Assembly (NCBI GenBank): GCA_963845265.1
Contig: CAWJRN010000003.1
Span: forward strand, 124,001-188,000
Length of the DNA: 64,000 nt
From: DYRB01 sp963845265
GTDB taxonomy: Bacteria; Pseudomonadota; Gammaproteobacteria; Chromatiales; Chromatiaceae
Reading direction: 5' to 3'
A program made the translations under genes and the position numbers. Shown here in pieces: positions 24,836 to 34,005 of the stretch (position 1 is its first letter; the number at the start of each line of letters is the position of its first letter). The notes beneath the pieces are model-generated. The model was not told the origin of the DNA and ran no database searches. It saw nothing but the letters and a program-made list of their open reading frames with translations.

Positions 24836-25961
24836 GTCCTACAATTCGGCGCTGGATTCGGTCCCCATGGTCGAGCGCCCGGGGCTTTTCCAGCGCCTAC
24901 ACCTGGATTTGCCGCTCTTGGTGGGAATTCTGCTCCTGTGTGGCTATGGGTTGCTGGTCTTGTTCAGCGCAACGGAGCAAGACCCGGGCAAGGTGGAGCG
25001 GCAGATGGTGAGGCTTGCCATGGCCTTCGGCGTCATGCTGGCGATGGCGCAGGTCTCGCCCGCCTTGCTGCGTCGCTGGGCCTCGCCGCTCTATCTGGCC
25101 GGAGTGCTCATGTTGGTGGCGGTGCTGATGGTCGGCGATGTGGGCAAGGGGGCGCAGCGCTGGTTGGACTTGGGCGTGGTGCGCTTTCAACCCTCCGAGC
25201 TACTCAAGGTTGCGGTGCCGATGATGTTGGCCTGGTTCCTGTCCGGCCGACCCTTACCCCCCGGGGGCTGGCGAATCCTGGTGGGGGTGCTCCTCATCGC
25301 GGTGCCCACTCTGCTGATCTTCAAACAGCCGGACCTCGGCACCGCCCTGCTGGTGACCACTTCCGGGGCTCTGGTGTTGTTCCTGGCTGGGATGAGTTGG
25401 CGCCTGATCCTGGCCGTGGCGGTGCTGGCCGCGTCATCCGCCCCGGTGCTCTGGTACCTGATGCGCGACTACCAACGCCAGCGGGTATTGACCTTCCTCG
25501 ACCCGACCACGGACCCACTGGGCTCCGGTTACCACATCATCCAGTCCCAGATTGCCATCGGCTCTGGCGGGGTCTACGGCAAGGGCTGGTTCAACGGCAC
25601 CCAATCGCACCTGGAGTTCCTGCCGGAGCGCACCACAGACTTCATCTTCGCCGTGTTGGGGGAGGAGCTGGGTCTGGCCGGGGCCATTGTCCTCATGGCC
25701 ATCTATCTCTTCATCATCCTGCGCGGCCTGCAGATCGCCGCGGCGGCCGAGGACACCTTCGGGCGTCTGTTGGCCGGCGGGTTGACCCTGATCTTCTTCG
25801 TCTACGTGGTGGTGAACACGGGGATGGTTTCGGGTTTGCTTCCGGTGGTGGGCGTGCCGCTGCCTCTGGTCAGCTACGGGGGCACCTCATTGGTGACGAT
25901 CATGGCCGGATTCGGTATGATGATGAGCGTACATACGCATAAGAAAAGGCTTACCGGATAG
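24825..25961 (+). CDS. rodA: Rod-shape-determining protein RodA (SEDS glycosyltransferase)
   Basis: SEDS-family peptidoglycan polymerase that partners PBP2. The 378-residue protein has about ten transmembrane helices. SEDS hallmarks are visible: RWLDLG, FQPSELLK, FKQPDLGTALL, GSGGVYGKGW, HLEFLPERTTDFIFAVLGEELG and PLPLVSYGGTS. The ATG at 24825 overlaps mrdA by 11 bp; an internal ATG at 24867 (MVERPGLFQ) is a possible shorter start. Confidence 0.94.
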   Translation: MATRSYNSALDSVPMVERPGLFQRLHLDLPLLVGILLLCGYGLLVLFSATEQDPGKVERQMVRLAMAFGVMLAMAQVSPALLRRWASPLYLAGVLMLVAVLMVGDVGKGAQRWLDLGVVRFQPSELLKVAVPMMLAWFLSGRPLPPGGWRILVGVLLIAVPTLLIFKQPDLGTALLVTTSGALVLFLAGMSWRLILAVAVLAASSAPVLWYLMRDYQRQRVLTFLDPTTDPLGSGYHIIQSQIAIGSGGVYGKGWFNGTQSHLEFLPERTTDFIFAVLGEELGLAGAIVLMAIYLFIILRGLQIAAAAEDTFGRLLAGGLTLIFFVYVVVNTGMVSGLLPVVGVPLPLVSYGGTSLVTIMAGFGMMMSVHTHKKRLTG

Positions 25962-25962
25962 G

Positions 25963-27081
25963 ATGTTCCACAGCTTTCTGAACATGAAGCATCAATTCTT
26001 GGCTCCGGTTTTCCAGGCAAAGTTGAATTGGGCCAATGGGTTAGTCATTGCGTGGTCCCTGTCGGCCGGGTTTGCTCCCAGTGCCGTTGCGGCGACCGAG
26101 CCCCGAAGCTATCGCAGCGAGACTCGCGCCTTCGTCGCCGAGATGGCCGACAAGCACGGCTTCGATGCCGGGGCCCTGCAGGTCCTGATGGCCCGTGCGC
26201 GCTATCGCCAAGACATTATCGACGCCATGCGGCGGCCCTACGAGGCCAAGCCGTGGTCAAGTTATCGGCCGATCTTTCTGACCCGCTCGCGCATCCAGGG
26301 TGGGGCGGCCTTCTGGCTGGCCCATGCCGATGTGTTGGAGCGTGCTCAGCGGGACTATGGTGTTCCGCCGGAGATCATCGTGGCAATCGTTGGGGTGGAG
26401 ACGGGATATGGCGGCAACCTGGGCCGGCATCGGGTCATCGACGCCCTGAGCACCCTGGGCTTCGCCTATCCGCCGCGGGCCGAGTTCTTCCGTGGAGAGT
26501 TGGAGTCCTTTCTCTTGCTGGGCCGTGACGAGGGGATCGATGTGCCGCTGGTCAAGGGGTCCTATGCCGGGGCTTTGGGTAAGCCGCAATTCATCCCCAG
26601 CAGTTATCGCACCTACGCGGTGGACTTCGACGGCGATGGGCGCCGCGATCTGTGGCGCAGCGATGCCGATGTGATCGGTAGCGTCGCCAATTACCTGCAC
26701 CAGCATGGCTGGAGACCGGATCAACCAGTGGCCGTTCCGGCAGTGCTGTCCCCTGCGGCGCACGAGGCCTTGTCTGCGCAGCGCATCAAGGTGGCCGAAA
26801 AACGTCCGGTGGAGCCCCTTGCCCCCGTCGAGGACTTGACCGCGCTCGGGGTGGTCGCGGCAGAGCCCTTGGATCCCGAGGCGCCGGCTTCGCTGCTGCG
26901 TCTGGATGGCCCCGAGGACGAGTATTGGCTCAGCCTGAACAATTTTTATGTCATCACACGCTACAACCACAGCAATCTGTATGCCATGGCGGTGTACCAG
27001 TTGGCGCGTGAGATCAGGGCGTCGTATTTGGCCAAGGATCCCCGGAAGGCCGCCGTCGAACCACCTGAGGATGGGAGCTAG
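25963..27081 (+). CDS. mltB: Membrane-bound lytic murein transglycosylase B
   Basis: SLT family 3 enzyme that cleaves glycan strands with 1,6-anhydro ring formation. The catalytic Glu146 lies in GVETGYGG. The following KGSYAGALGKPQFIPSSYR block is also family-typical. A signal peptide spans roughly residues 8-45 (hydrophobic core LVIAWSLSAGFA). No lipobox Cys was seen, so it may be a soluble periplasmic form. The ATG at 25963 is 1 bp after the rodA stop; Met8 at 25984 is an alternative. Confidence 0.92.
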   Translation: MFHSFLNMKHQFLAPVFQAKLNWANGLVIAWSLSAGFAPSAVAATEPRSYRSETRAFVAEMADKHGFDAGALQVLMARARYRQDIIDAMRRPYEAKPWSSYRPIFLTRSRIQGGAAFWLAHADVLERAQRDYGVPPEIIVAIVGVETGYGGNLGRHRVIDALSTLGFAYPPRAEFFRGELESFLLLGRDEGIDVPLVKGSYAGALGKPQFIPSSYRTYAVDFDGDGRRDLWRSDADVIGSVANYLHQHGWRPDQPVAVPAVLSPAAHEALSAQRIKVAEKRPVEPLAPVEDLTALGVVAAEPLDPEAPASLLRLDGPEDEYWLSLNNFYVITRYNHSNLYAMAVYQLAREIRASYLAKDPRKAAVEPPEDGS

Positions 27082-27084
27082 GGC

Positions 27085-28263
27085 ATGAAAGCAGGCACCA
27101 TGGGGGCTGACCTCGGACCCGCGCACCGAGGGCACCTGCGTCTTGTGCGATGGGCCACGTTATTGCTGTTGTGTGCGGGGCTGGTCGGGCTGCTCGGCGG
27201 CTGTTCCAGCAGCCCAACCCGGGAGCAGGCGGCAGCCGACCAGCCGGACGAGATCGCCGATGCCGTCCCGAAGGTCGAGCCGCGCAGCCGTGGGGGTAAT
27301 GCAGCGTCCTACGTGGTCTTCGGCAAGCGCTATTACACCAAGCCCGATAGCAACGGGCATGTCGAGCGCGGTCTGGCCTCCTGGTACGGCCCCGGGTTCC
27401 ATGGGCGCAAGACCAGCAACGGCGAGCGCTACGACATGCACGCCATGACTGCCGCACACAAGACCCTGCCCCTGCCGACCTACGCCAAGGTCACCAATCT
27501 GGACAACGGGCGCTCCGCCGTGGTCCGCATCAACGACCGGGGACCCTTCCACGGGCCGCGTATCATCGATCTGTCCCGCGCAGCGGCGTCCAAGCTGGGG
27601 GTCATCGCCCAGGGGACGGCCAGGGTCGAGGTGCGGGCGCTGGATCCCAGCGAGCCGGCCTCGGACGCGCCCAATCCCTTCTTGGTGGCCGGCAACAAGG
27701 CACCGAAGCAGGCAAGGCCGGAGGCGGCACGAACCTCATACGGTTTCCTGGACGGTTTCGATGGGCCGGCGTCGGCGGCGCCCAGGTCCGAGCCGATGGT
27801 GGCGGCCAAGGCGGCGCCCCAGGACCGGTCTTTGGCGGCCGTGGCGGCGCGGGTCGATTCGCAGTCGCGGGCCAGCTCGCGCACCCCGGCCCGCCAACTG
27901 GTGGTGTCCAAGCCTGCGACCCCCAAGCGCGCCAGCCCTGCGGTTCGGCCTACGCCGAACAAGCAAGAGCCGGCGCCTGTGGTGGCCGCTACCAGCAAGA
28001 AGACCGCGGAACCACCAGCGTCCAATGGCGGTATGTACTTGCAGGTCGGCGCCTTCGGCAACCGCTCCAATGCGGAACAGTTGCGCACCCGCCTGGCCAA
28101 GGAGTTGTCCCGGCAGCAGTTGCAGGTGCGCAGCATCGGCGGTGGTGCCTCGTCCTTGTATAAGGTCCAGGTCGGACCCTTCAAGTCGCGCTCCAAGGCC
28201 AGCGATCTGTCCCAGCAACTTGCCACCCTGGGTGTCACCCAGGCGCATGTGGTGGTCGAGTAG
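27085..28263 (+). CDS. rlpA: Septal-ring lytic transglycosylase RlpA family lipoprotein
   Basis: Rare lipoprotein A: an outer-membrane lipoprotein that cleaves denuded glycan strands. It has a signal peptide with lipobox LGGC (Cys40), a double-psi beta-barrel domain (GLASWYGPGFHGRKTSNGE, then VRINDRGPFHGPRIIDLSRAAA), a Pro/Ala/Lys-rich linker of about 120 residues, and a C-terminal SPOR domain (LQVGAFGNRSNAEQLRTRL) that binds denuded peptidoglycan at the septum. It starts 3 bp after mltB. Confidence 0.94.
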   Translation: MKAGTMGADLGPAHRGHLRLVRWATLLLLCAGLVGLLGGCSSSPTREQAAADQPDEIADAVPKVEPRSRGGNAASYVVFGKRYYTKPDSNGHVERGLASWYGPGFHGRKTSNGERYDMHAMTAAHKTLPLPTYAKVTNLDNGRSAVVRINDRGPFHGPRIIDLSRAAASKLGVIAQGTARVEVRALDPSEPASDAPNPFLVAGNKAPKQARPEAARTSYGFLDGFDGPASAAPRSEPMVAAKAAPQDRSLAAVAARVDSQSRASSRTPARQLVVSKPATPKRASPAVRPTPNKQEPAPVVAATSKKTAEPPASNGGMYLQVGAFGNRSNAEQLRTRLAKELSRQQLQVRSIGGGASSLYKVQVGPFKSRSKASDLSQQLATLGVTQAHVVVE

Positions 28264-28497
28264 GTTCTGATCGTCCCTGCGGGGCGACAGTGCGCCGTCG
28301 CCTTCTTGGGAGCGGGGAACTCCCGCGTCGGCGATCGGTCTTTCGTGCACGAGGCGGCCGTGCACCTTTGCTGTGTTCCTCTTCACGCTCTCCCCCCATG
28401 GTCCGGCGCTGCGGGTGCCAAATGCCGGGGGAGTCGATAGAATGCCTCCCTGCCGCCGATTCTCCCCTGTCACCACCTCTATCACGGATCCACGCCG

Positions 28498-29667
28498 ATG
28501 AAGTCCGTCGCGTCCCTGCTGACCCTGCTTTGCTTTGTCCCGGCCCTGGGCCTTGCGGAACCGCCGAGCCTGGCCCCAGTCGAGCCATCGACCCTGGCCG
28601 CCACCCTGACGCCCCCAGAGGTCGCCGCCAAGGGTCATCTACTGATTTCCCACCCCAGCGGCCAGGTCCTGGCCGAGTTCAACGCGGACGAGCGTCTGGA
28701 ACCGGCCAGCCTGACCAAGACCATGACCGCTTATGTGGTCTTCCACGAGCTGGCAGCGGGGCACATCGCTTTGAGCGACGAGGTCCTGGTCAGCGAGAAG
28801 GCCTGGCGTACCGGCGGCTCGCGGATGTTCATCGAGGTGGGCAAGAAGATCGAGCTCGAAGCCCTGCTCATGGGCATGGTCATCCAGTCCGGCAACGACG
28901 CCAGCGTGGCCCTGGCCGAGCACATCGCCGGCAGCGAGGAGGGCTTTGCGACGCTGATGAACGCCCATGCCCAGCGTCTGGGTATGACCAATAGCCACTT
29001 CGTCAACGCCACCGGCCTGCCGGACCCTCAGGAATACACCACCGCACGGGATATGGCCAAGGTCGTTACGGCGACCATCCTAGAGTTTCCGGAGTACTAC
29101 AAGTGGTACGGGGTCAAGGAGTACGAGCACAACAACATTACCCAACACAACCGTAACAAGCTGTTGTGGCAGGACGACTCGGTAGATGGCGTCAAGACCG
29201 GCCACACCGAGGGGGCGGGCTATTGCCTGATCGCCTCTGCCCAGCGTGAGGGGATGCGTCTGACCTCGGTGGTCATGGGGGCGGGGAGTCAGTCGGCGCG
29301 GGCCCAGGCGAGCCTGGCCCTGCTGAACTTCGGCTTTCGCGCCTTTGAGGGTCAACGACTCTACGATGCCGGGGCCCAGATCCAGTCGCTGCGGGTCTGG
29401 ATGGGAGACCAGACCCAATTGCCCGTCGGGTCGGTCGATGATGTCTTTGCCACCTTCCCGCGTGGGCACTATGGGGAGCTGTCCGCCCATATTCAGCAGC
29501 AGCCGGACCTGGTGGCCCCCATCGCCAAGGGTCAGCAGGTGGGCGATATCGTGGTCATGATGGGGGAGCAGGAGTTGAGCCGCCAGCCCCTGGTGGCCCT
29601 CGTCGACGTGGCCGAGGGCGGTATCTGGGCCCAGGTCCGCGACACCGTGCTGCGCTGGTTCTATTGA
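28498..29667 (+). CDS. dacA: D-alanyl-D-alanine carboxypeptidase (PBP5/6 type)
   Basis: Periplasmic, membrane-anchored carboxypeptidase that trims the terminal D-Ala of stem peptides. A signal peptide ends near residue 20. The active-site motifs are Ser71-LT-Lys74 (SLTK), SGN near residue 131 and KTG in DGVKTGHTEGAG. The PBP5-specific C-terminal domain ends in an amphipathic anchor (IWAQVRDTVLRWFY). A 234-bp gap separates it from rlpA and may hold its own promoter. Confidence 0.95.
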   Translation: MKSVASLLTLLCFVPALGLAEPPSLAPVEPSTLAATLTPPEVAAKGHLLISHPSGQVLAEFNADERLEPASLTKTMTAYVVFHELAAGHIALSDEVLVSEKAWRTGGSRMFIEVGKKIELEALLMGMVIQSGNDASVALAEHIAGSEEGFATLMNAHAQRLGMTNSHFVNATGLPDPQEYTTARDMAKVVTATILEFPEYYKWYGVKEYEHNNITQHNRNKLLWQDDSVDGVKTGHTEGAGYCLIASAQREGMRLTSVVMGAGSQSARAQASLALLNFGFRAFEGQRLYDAGAQIQSLRVWMGDQTQLPVGSVDDVFATFPRGHYGELSAHIQQQPDLVAPIAKGQQVGDIVVMMGEQELSRQPLVALVDVAEGGIWAQVRDTVLRWFY

Positions 29668-29669
29668 AC

Positions 29670-30527
29670 ATGTCAGAGGTCTATCTCAACGGCGCCTTCG
29701 TCCCCCTGGATGCGGCCAAGGTCTCGGTCATGGACCGGGGTTTTCTATTCGGCGACGGCGTCTATGAGGTCGTGCCTGTCTATGAGGGCCACCCGCGACG
29801 GCTCGGGGCCCACCTGGCACGGCTCTCTCGCAGCCTGGCGGCCATCGGCCTGGCGAACCCGCTGACGGAGGCGCAGTGGCGCGAGGTGGCGGTCGTGCTC
29901 CTCGCCGGCGGCGGGGATCGGTCGTTGTATATCCAGGTCACCCGGGGTACGGCCCCGGATCGCGAACACAGGTTTCCTGCCGAGCTGCATCCGACAGTGC
30001 TGGCCATGGCCCGACCCCTGGCCCCGCGCCGGGCGGGCATCGCCGAGACCGGTGTCGCCGCGGTGACCCGGCCCGATCCGCGCTGGCAGCGTTGCGACAT
30101 CAAGTCGATCAGCCTTCTGGCCGCGGTCTTGGCCCGCCAGGAGGCCGAGGAGCTGGGGGCGGAAGAGGCCATCCTGGTCCGCGATGGGCTTGCCAATGAG
30201 GGGTCCAGCAGCAACATCTTCCTGGTTCGGGCTGGAGAGGTCAGTACCCCGCCCCTGAGTCAGAACCTCCTCGCCGGGATCACCCGGGGCCTGGTCGTGG
30301 AATTGGCCGCCGGGGCCGGTATCCCCATGCACGAGCGCGCCATCACTGCTGCCGAGATGGCCGACGCCGACGAGCTCTGGATCACCAGTTCCATGCGGGA
30401 GGTGCTTCCGGTGACCCGATTGGACGGGGTACCCATCGGGGCCGGGGTTCCTGGACCCCTCTGGGTCAGGATGGACGGCCTCTATCAGGGCTACAAAGAC
30501 CGACTCAAGGTGGGTCATGAAGACTGA
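29670..30527 (+). CDS. dat: D-amino-acid aminotransferase (class IV PLP enzyme)
   Basis: Fold-type IV aminotransferase. The PLP lysine is Lys145 in CDIKSISLLAAVLARQEA. The N-terminal NGAFVPLDAAKVSVMDRGFLFGDGVYE block and the SSNIFLV segment are conserved. The position between dacA and ybeD, and the similarity to D-alanine transaminases, favour a D-amino acid (wall precursor) role over a branched-chain one. The ATG at 29670 is used; a TTG at 29664 overlaps dacA. Confidence 0.88.
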   Translation: MSEVYLNGAFVPLDAAKVSVMDRGFLFGDGVYEVVPVYEGHPRRLGAHLARLSRSLAAIGLANPLTEAQWREVAVVLLAGGGDRSLYIQVTRGTAPDREHRFPAELHPTVLAMARPLAPRRAGIAETGVAAVTRPDPRWQRCDIKSISLLAAVLARQEAEELGAEEAILVRDGLANEGSSSNIFLVRAGEVSTPPLSQNLLAGITRGLVVELAAGAGIPMHERAITAAEMADADELWITSSMREVLPVTRLDGVPIGAGVPGPLWVRMDGLYQGYKDRLKVGHED

Positions 30528-30786
30528 CGACGAGACCTTGCTGCAGTTTCCCTGCACCTTTCCCATCAAGGCGGTGGGTCTGGCAGACGGGACCTTCGAG
30601 GCCTTGGTCGTGGAGATCGTCGCGCGTCATGCCCCCGGGGTCGACCAGGGTAGCCTGTCCGTGCGCGGGAGCAGCGGCGGTAAGTGGGTCTCGGTCACCC
30701 TGACCATCGAGGCGACCAGCAAGGCTCAGATCGATGCCATCTACCAGGACCTCACCGCCCATGAGCGGGTCGCCTGGGCCCTGTGA
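30517..30786 (+). CDS. ybeD: DUF493 family protein (YbeD)
   Basis: An 89-residue cytoplasmic protein with an ACT-like fold, conserved beside lipB in gammaproteobacteria; function not settled. The family segment LLQFPCTFPIKAVG and the C-terminal ALxxHExVxWAL-like end (LTAHERVAWAL) are present. It overlaps dat by 11 bp and lipB by 4 bp. Confidence 0.92.
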   Translation: MKTDDETLLQFPCTFPIKAVGLADGTFEALVVEIVARHAPGVDQGSLSVRGSSGGKWVSVTLTIEATSKAQIDAIYQDLTAHERVAWAL

Positions 30787-31478
30787 GCGCGCCCGGGCTG
30801 CGTGTCCGCCGACTGGGGCTGGTGGCCTATCCAGAGACCTGGGTCGCGATGCGCGCCTTCACCGATGGGCGTAGCGCGGACGGGGCCGACGAGCTCTGGC
30901 TCCTGGAGCACCCCCCGGTATTCACCCTCGGCCAGGCCGGTCGGCCAGAGCACCTGCGCGACCCCGACCAGATCCCCGTCGTCCAGAGCGACCGTGGCGG
31001 TCAGGTCACCTACCATGGCCCGGGGCAGATCGTTGCCTATGTGCTGGTGGACCTGCGCCGGGCTGGGATCGGGGTCAAGGGTCTGGTGCACCTGCTCGAA
31101 GCGGCCGTGATCGGGCTTCTGTCAGGCTACGGCGTTGTTGCCCAGGCCAGGCCCGAAGCCCCCGGGGTCTATGTCGGTGCCGCCAAGGTCGCTGCCCTGG
31201 GTCTGAGGGTGCGGCGCGGATGCAGCTACCACGGGTTGTCCCTCAACGTGGATATGGACTTGAGTCCCTTCCTGCGCATTGACCCCTGCGGATACCCCGG
31301 GCTCGCCGTCACCCAGATCGCCGACCTCGGTGGACCGACCGACCTCAGCCTGGTGGGCGATGCCCTCGCAGAGCAGATCGAGCGGCGCCTGCGGGATGCC
31401 AGGGCGGCCGCCGGGCTGGGCGGGACCTCGGCGACGTCAGAAGTTATCATCTCGCCACAGCCGTCATCGTCACTGTGA
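30783..31478 (+). CDS. lipB: Octanoyl-[ACP]:protein N-octanoyltransferase
   Basis: Transfers octanoyl groups from ACP to lipoyl domains. The catalytic dyad is visible: Lys135 (GAAKVAALGLRVRRG) and Cys169 (IDPCGYPGL). RGGQVTYHGPGQ is also conserved. It starts with a GTG overlapping the ybeD stop (GTGA). lipA, the usual next gene, is absent; a tyrosine phosphatase gene follows and overlaps the stop region. Confidence 0.95.
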   Translation: MSAPGLRVRRLGLVAYPETWVAMRAFTDGRSADGADELWLLEHPPVFTLGQAGRPEHLRDPDQIPVVQSDRGGQVTYHGPGQIVAYVLVDLRRAGIGVKGLVHLLEAAVIGLLSGYGVVAQARPEAPGVYVGAAKVAALGLRVRRGCSYHGLSLNVDMDLSPFLRIDPCGYPGLAVTQIADLGGPTDLSLVGDALAEQIERRLRDARAAAGLGGTSATSEVIISPQPSSSL

Positions 31479-31486
31479 AGAAAGCC

Positions 31487-31975
31487 ATGAGTGCATCCCC
31501 AACCGTCAAGGTCCTGTTTGTTTGCATGGGCAATATCTGTCGTTCGCCCACCGCCCACGGTGTCTTTCGCCGGCTTGTGCGCGATGAGGGCCTGGCCGAG
31601 GTCATCGAGGTCGACTCCGCCGGGACCCACGCCTATCACCTGGGCAAGGCCCCGGATCAGCGGGCGATCCAGACCGCAGCACGTCGCGGGGTCGCACTCG
31701 ATGACCTGCGGGCGCGTCGCGCAGAGGCCGAGGACTTTCTCGTCTTCGATTATGTGCTGGCGATGGATCAGGACAACTACGTCAGCCTCGCGGCCATCTG
31801 TCCGCCAGGCATGGACCAACGACTCATGCTATTCATGGACTTCGCCCCGGAGCTGCGCACCCGGGAGGTCCCGGACCCCTACTACGGCGGGCCAAGTGGC
31901 TTCGAGACGGTCTACGACATGGTCGAGGCGGCATCCAAGGGGCTGTTGGCCCATATTCGCAAGCAGCACTTCTGA
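31487..31975 (+). CDS. Low-molecular-weight protein-tyrosine phosphatase
   Basis: The Cys13-x5-Arg19 P-loop (CMGNICRSP) at the N-terminus and the general-acid Asp in VPDPYYGG define the family. The product is 162 residues. In bacteria such enzymes often act on polysaccharide-export tyrosine kinases, but no kinase is nearby and the substrate is unknown. The ATG at 31487 is preferred over a GTG at 31475 that overlaps lipB. Confidence 0.92.
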   Translation: MSASPTVKVLFVCMGNICRSPTAHGVFRRLVRDEGLAEVIEVDSAGTHAYHLGKAPDQRAIQTAARRGVALDDLRARRAEAEDFLVFDYVLAMDQDNYVSLAAICPPGMDQRLMLFMDFAPELRTREVPDPYYGGPSGFETVYDMVEAASKGLLAHIRKQHF

Positions 31976-32021
31976 CGCGGCTATACTTCCGCGACCGCCC
32001 AAGACCCCCGGGGTTGCCGCC

Positions 32022-33545
32022 ATGACCGAGATCCGCCAAGAAGACCTGATCCAGAGCGTCGCCGACGCCCTTCAGTACATCTCTTACTACCACCCGGCGG
32101 ATTACATCCGTGCCCTGGGTGAGGCCTATGCCCTGGAAGAGTCACCAGCCGCCAAGGACGCCATGGCGCAGATCCTGGTCAATTCGCGCATGTGCGCCGA
32201 GGGTCACCGTCCGATCTGTCAGGATACAGGGTTGGTGGTCGCCTTCCTCAAGGTCGGCATGGGGGTGCGCTTCGGGGGTGACTTGAGCCTTCAGGCCATG
32301 GTGGACGCCGGTGTTCGCCGGGCCTACACCCACCCAGACAATCTGCTGCGTGCCTCCATGGTTGCCGACCCCATCGGGGCGCGGAAGAACACCGGCGACA
32401 ACACCCCGGCGGTGGTCCATGTGGAGCTGGTTCCGGGTGATCGGGTAGAGATCAAGCTTGCCGCCAAGGGAGGCGGGTCCGAGAACAAGGCCCGCTTCGC
32501 CGTACTGAACCCAAGCGACAGCCTGGTGGACTGGGTGCTGCGCACGGTACCGACCCTGGGCGCCGGCTGGTGTCCGCCGGGTATGCTCGGTATCGGTATC
32601 GGCGGCTCGGCCGAGAAGGCCATGCTGCTGGCCAAAGAGGCCCTGATGGCGGACATCGATATCCACGAGCTGCGTCTCCGCGGTCCCGCCACCCGATTGG
32701 AAGAGCTGCGCCTGGAGTTGCACGAGAAGGTCAATGCCCTGGGCATCGGCGCCCAGGGCCTGGGCGGGCTGACGACGGTCCTGGATGTGAAGATCCTGGA
32801 TTACCCGACCCATGCCGCCTCCCTGCCGGTGGCCATCATCCCCAACTGCGCGGCCACGCGGCACGTCGAATTCACCCTGGACGGCAGCGGCCCGGTGACC
32901 CTGGAGCCGCCGCGCCTGTCCGACTGGCCCCAGATCGCCTATGACCCCGCCGTCGGAGCCCGTCGGGTCAACCTGGACGGGCTGTCCCGCGAGGACATCG
33001 CCACCTGGCTGCCCGGGGAGCGGCTGTTGTTGTCCGGCAAGCTGCTCACCGGTCGCGACGCCGCACACAAACGCCTGGTGGACCTGCTCTCCCGCGGCGA
33101 GCCACTGCCCGAGGGGGTGGACCTCAAAGACCGTTTCATCTACTACGTCGGCCCCGTGGACCCGGTGGGGGACGAGGTGGTCGGTCCGGCCGGCCCCACC
33201 ACTGCGACGCGCATGGATAAATTTACCGATCAGGTCCTGGCCGAGACCGGGCTGATCGGCATGGTCGGCAAGGCCGAGCGTGGGCCGGTTGGGATCGAGG
33301 CCATCAAGCGTCACGGGGCCGTCTATCTCATCGCCGTCGGCGGGGCAGCCTATCTCGTCGCCAAGGCCATCAAGGGGTCGCGTGTCATCGCCTTCCCGGA
33401 CCTGGGGATGGAGGCCATCCGCGAGTTCGAGGTCGAGGACATGCCGGTCACCGTAGCGGTGGATAGTCGCGGCGAGTCTGTCCACCAGACCGGGCCGGCC
33501 GAGTGGCGGGCCCGGATCGGCAAAATCCCTGTGGTCGTGGCCTAG
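32022..33545 (+). CDS. fumA: Class I (iron-sulfur) fumarate hydratase
   Basis: Oxygen-sensitive 4Fe-4S fumarase converting fumarate to malate in the TCA cycle. The 507-residue protein contains both the alpha-like domain (RPICQDTGLVVAFLK; CPPGMLGIGIGGSAEKAM; IPNCAATRHVEF, which supply the cluster Cys ligands) and the beta-like domain (GPTTATRMDKFTD; KGSRVIAFPDLGMEAIREFEV). The ATG at 32022 begins MTEIRQEDLIQSV. The frame is open upstream, but that stretch overlaps the phosphatase gene. Confidence 0.94.
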   Translation: MTEIRQEDLIQSVADALQYISYYHPADYIRALGEAYALEESPAAKDAMAQILVNSRMCAEGHRPICQDTGLVVAFLKVGMGVRFGGDLSLQAMVDAGVRRAYTHPDNLLRASMVADPIGARKNTGDNTPAVVHVELVPGDRVEIKLAAKGGGSENKARFAVLNPSDSLVDWVLRTVPTLGAGWCPPGMLGIGIGGSAEKAMLLAKEALMADIDIHELRLRGPATRLEELRLELHEKVNALGIGAQGLGGLTTVLDVKILDYPTHAASLPVAIIPNCAATRHVEFTLDGSGPVTLEPPRLSDWPQIAYDPAVGARRVNLDGLSREDIATWLPGERLLLSGKLLTGRDAAHKRLVDLLSRGEPLPEGVDLKDRFIYYVGPVDPVGDEVVGPAGPTTATRMDKFTDQVLAETGLIGMVGKAERGPVGIEAIKRHGAVYLIAVGGAAYLVAKAIKGSRVIAFPDLGMEAIREFEVEDMPVTVAVDSRGESVHQTGPAEWRARIGKIPVVVA

Positions 33546-33550
33546 GGGTT

Positions 33551-33907
33551 ATGAGCAGCCTGGTCCAGTTCGAGGAGGTCTTGGACGCCTGGGGGACACC
33601 AGGCTTCCGGGATGCGCTCAAGCGTGAGATCGAGTGCATGGATGCAGACCAATTGCCCCTGCAAGCCGGCCTCACCACGGGCAGCTATGCCGATGCCGAG
33701 GGGCTGCGAGCCATGATCCTCGGTGTGGATGAGGGCGAGGCCGTCGTCCGCGTGCGGGCCGGGCTCTTCTACTACGGCGTCATCGCCGGCTGTAATTGCG
33801 CCGACGACCCCACCCCAGTGGATCGGCACAGCGAGTACTGCGAGGTGCAACTCGACATCGACATGGTGACCGGGTCGGCGCAGGTGGCCCTCCTGCTGGA
33901 TGACTAG
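33551..33907 (+). CDS. Conserved hypothetical protein, 118 aa
   Basis: Not recognised. An acidic 118-residue protein without signal peptide or membrane segments. Three Cys occur in the second half, with a GCNCADDPTPVD stretch and a later Cys (SEYCEVQLDID). The region from about residue 55 (ILGVDEGEAVVRVRAGLFYYG) looks like a small beta domain. It starts 5 bp after fumA and is probably co-transcribed, so a role linked to iron-sulfur fumarase is conceivable but unproven. Confidence 0.7.
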   Translation: MSSLVQFEEVLDAWGTPGFRDALKREIECMDADQLPLQAGLTTGSYADAEGLRAMILGVDEGEAVVRVRAGLFYYGVIAGCNCADDPTPVDRHSEYCEVQLDIDMVTGSAQVALLLDD

Positions 33908-33948
33908 GAAGCTTCGCCGCTGACTGATGAGGCCGAGTCACTGAACCA

Positions 33949-33974
33949 TTTGCGTGAATTTGCGTGATTTGCGG
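33949..33974. repeat. TTTGCG direct-repeat motif, copy 2
   Basis: Three TTTGCG units with 9-10 bp spacing in the 98-bp convergent gap between the fumA-linked hypothetical gene and the Cys-module gene. It is the same motif as at 18084-18100. Both copies lie between convergent genes. Confidence 0.45.
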
Positions 33975-34005
33975 CCGAACTGCTTTTTTCAGGATCATCG
34001 ACCGC

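Noticed and set aside
26257..28638. Long reverse-strand open frames over mltB and rlpA
   Set aside because: High-GC shadow frames antisense to well-identified genes, with no domain similarity.
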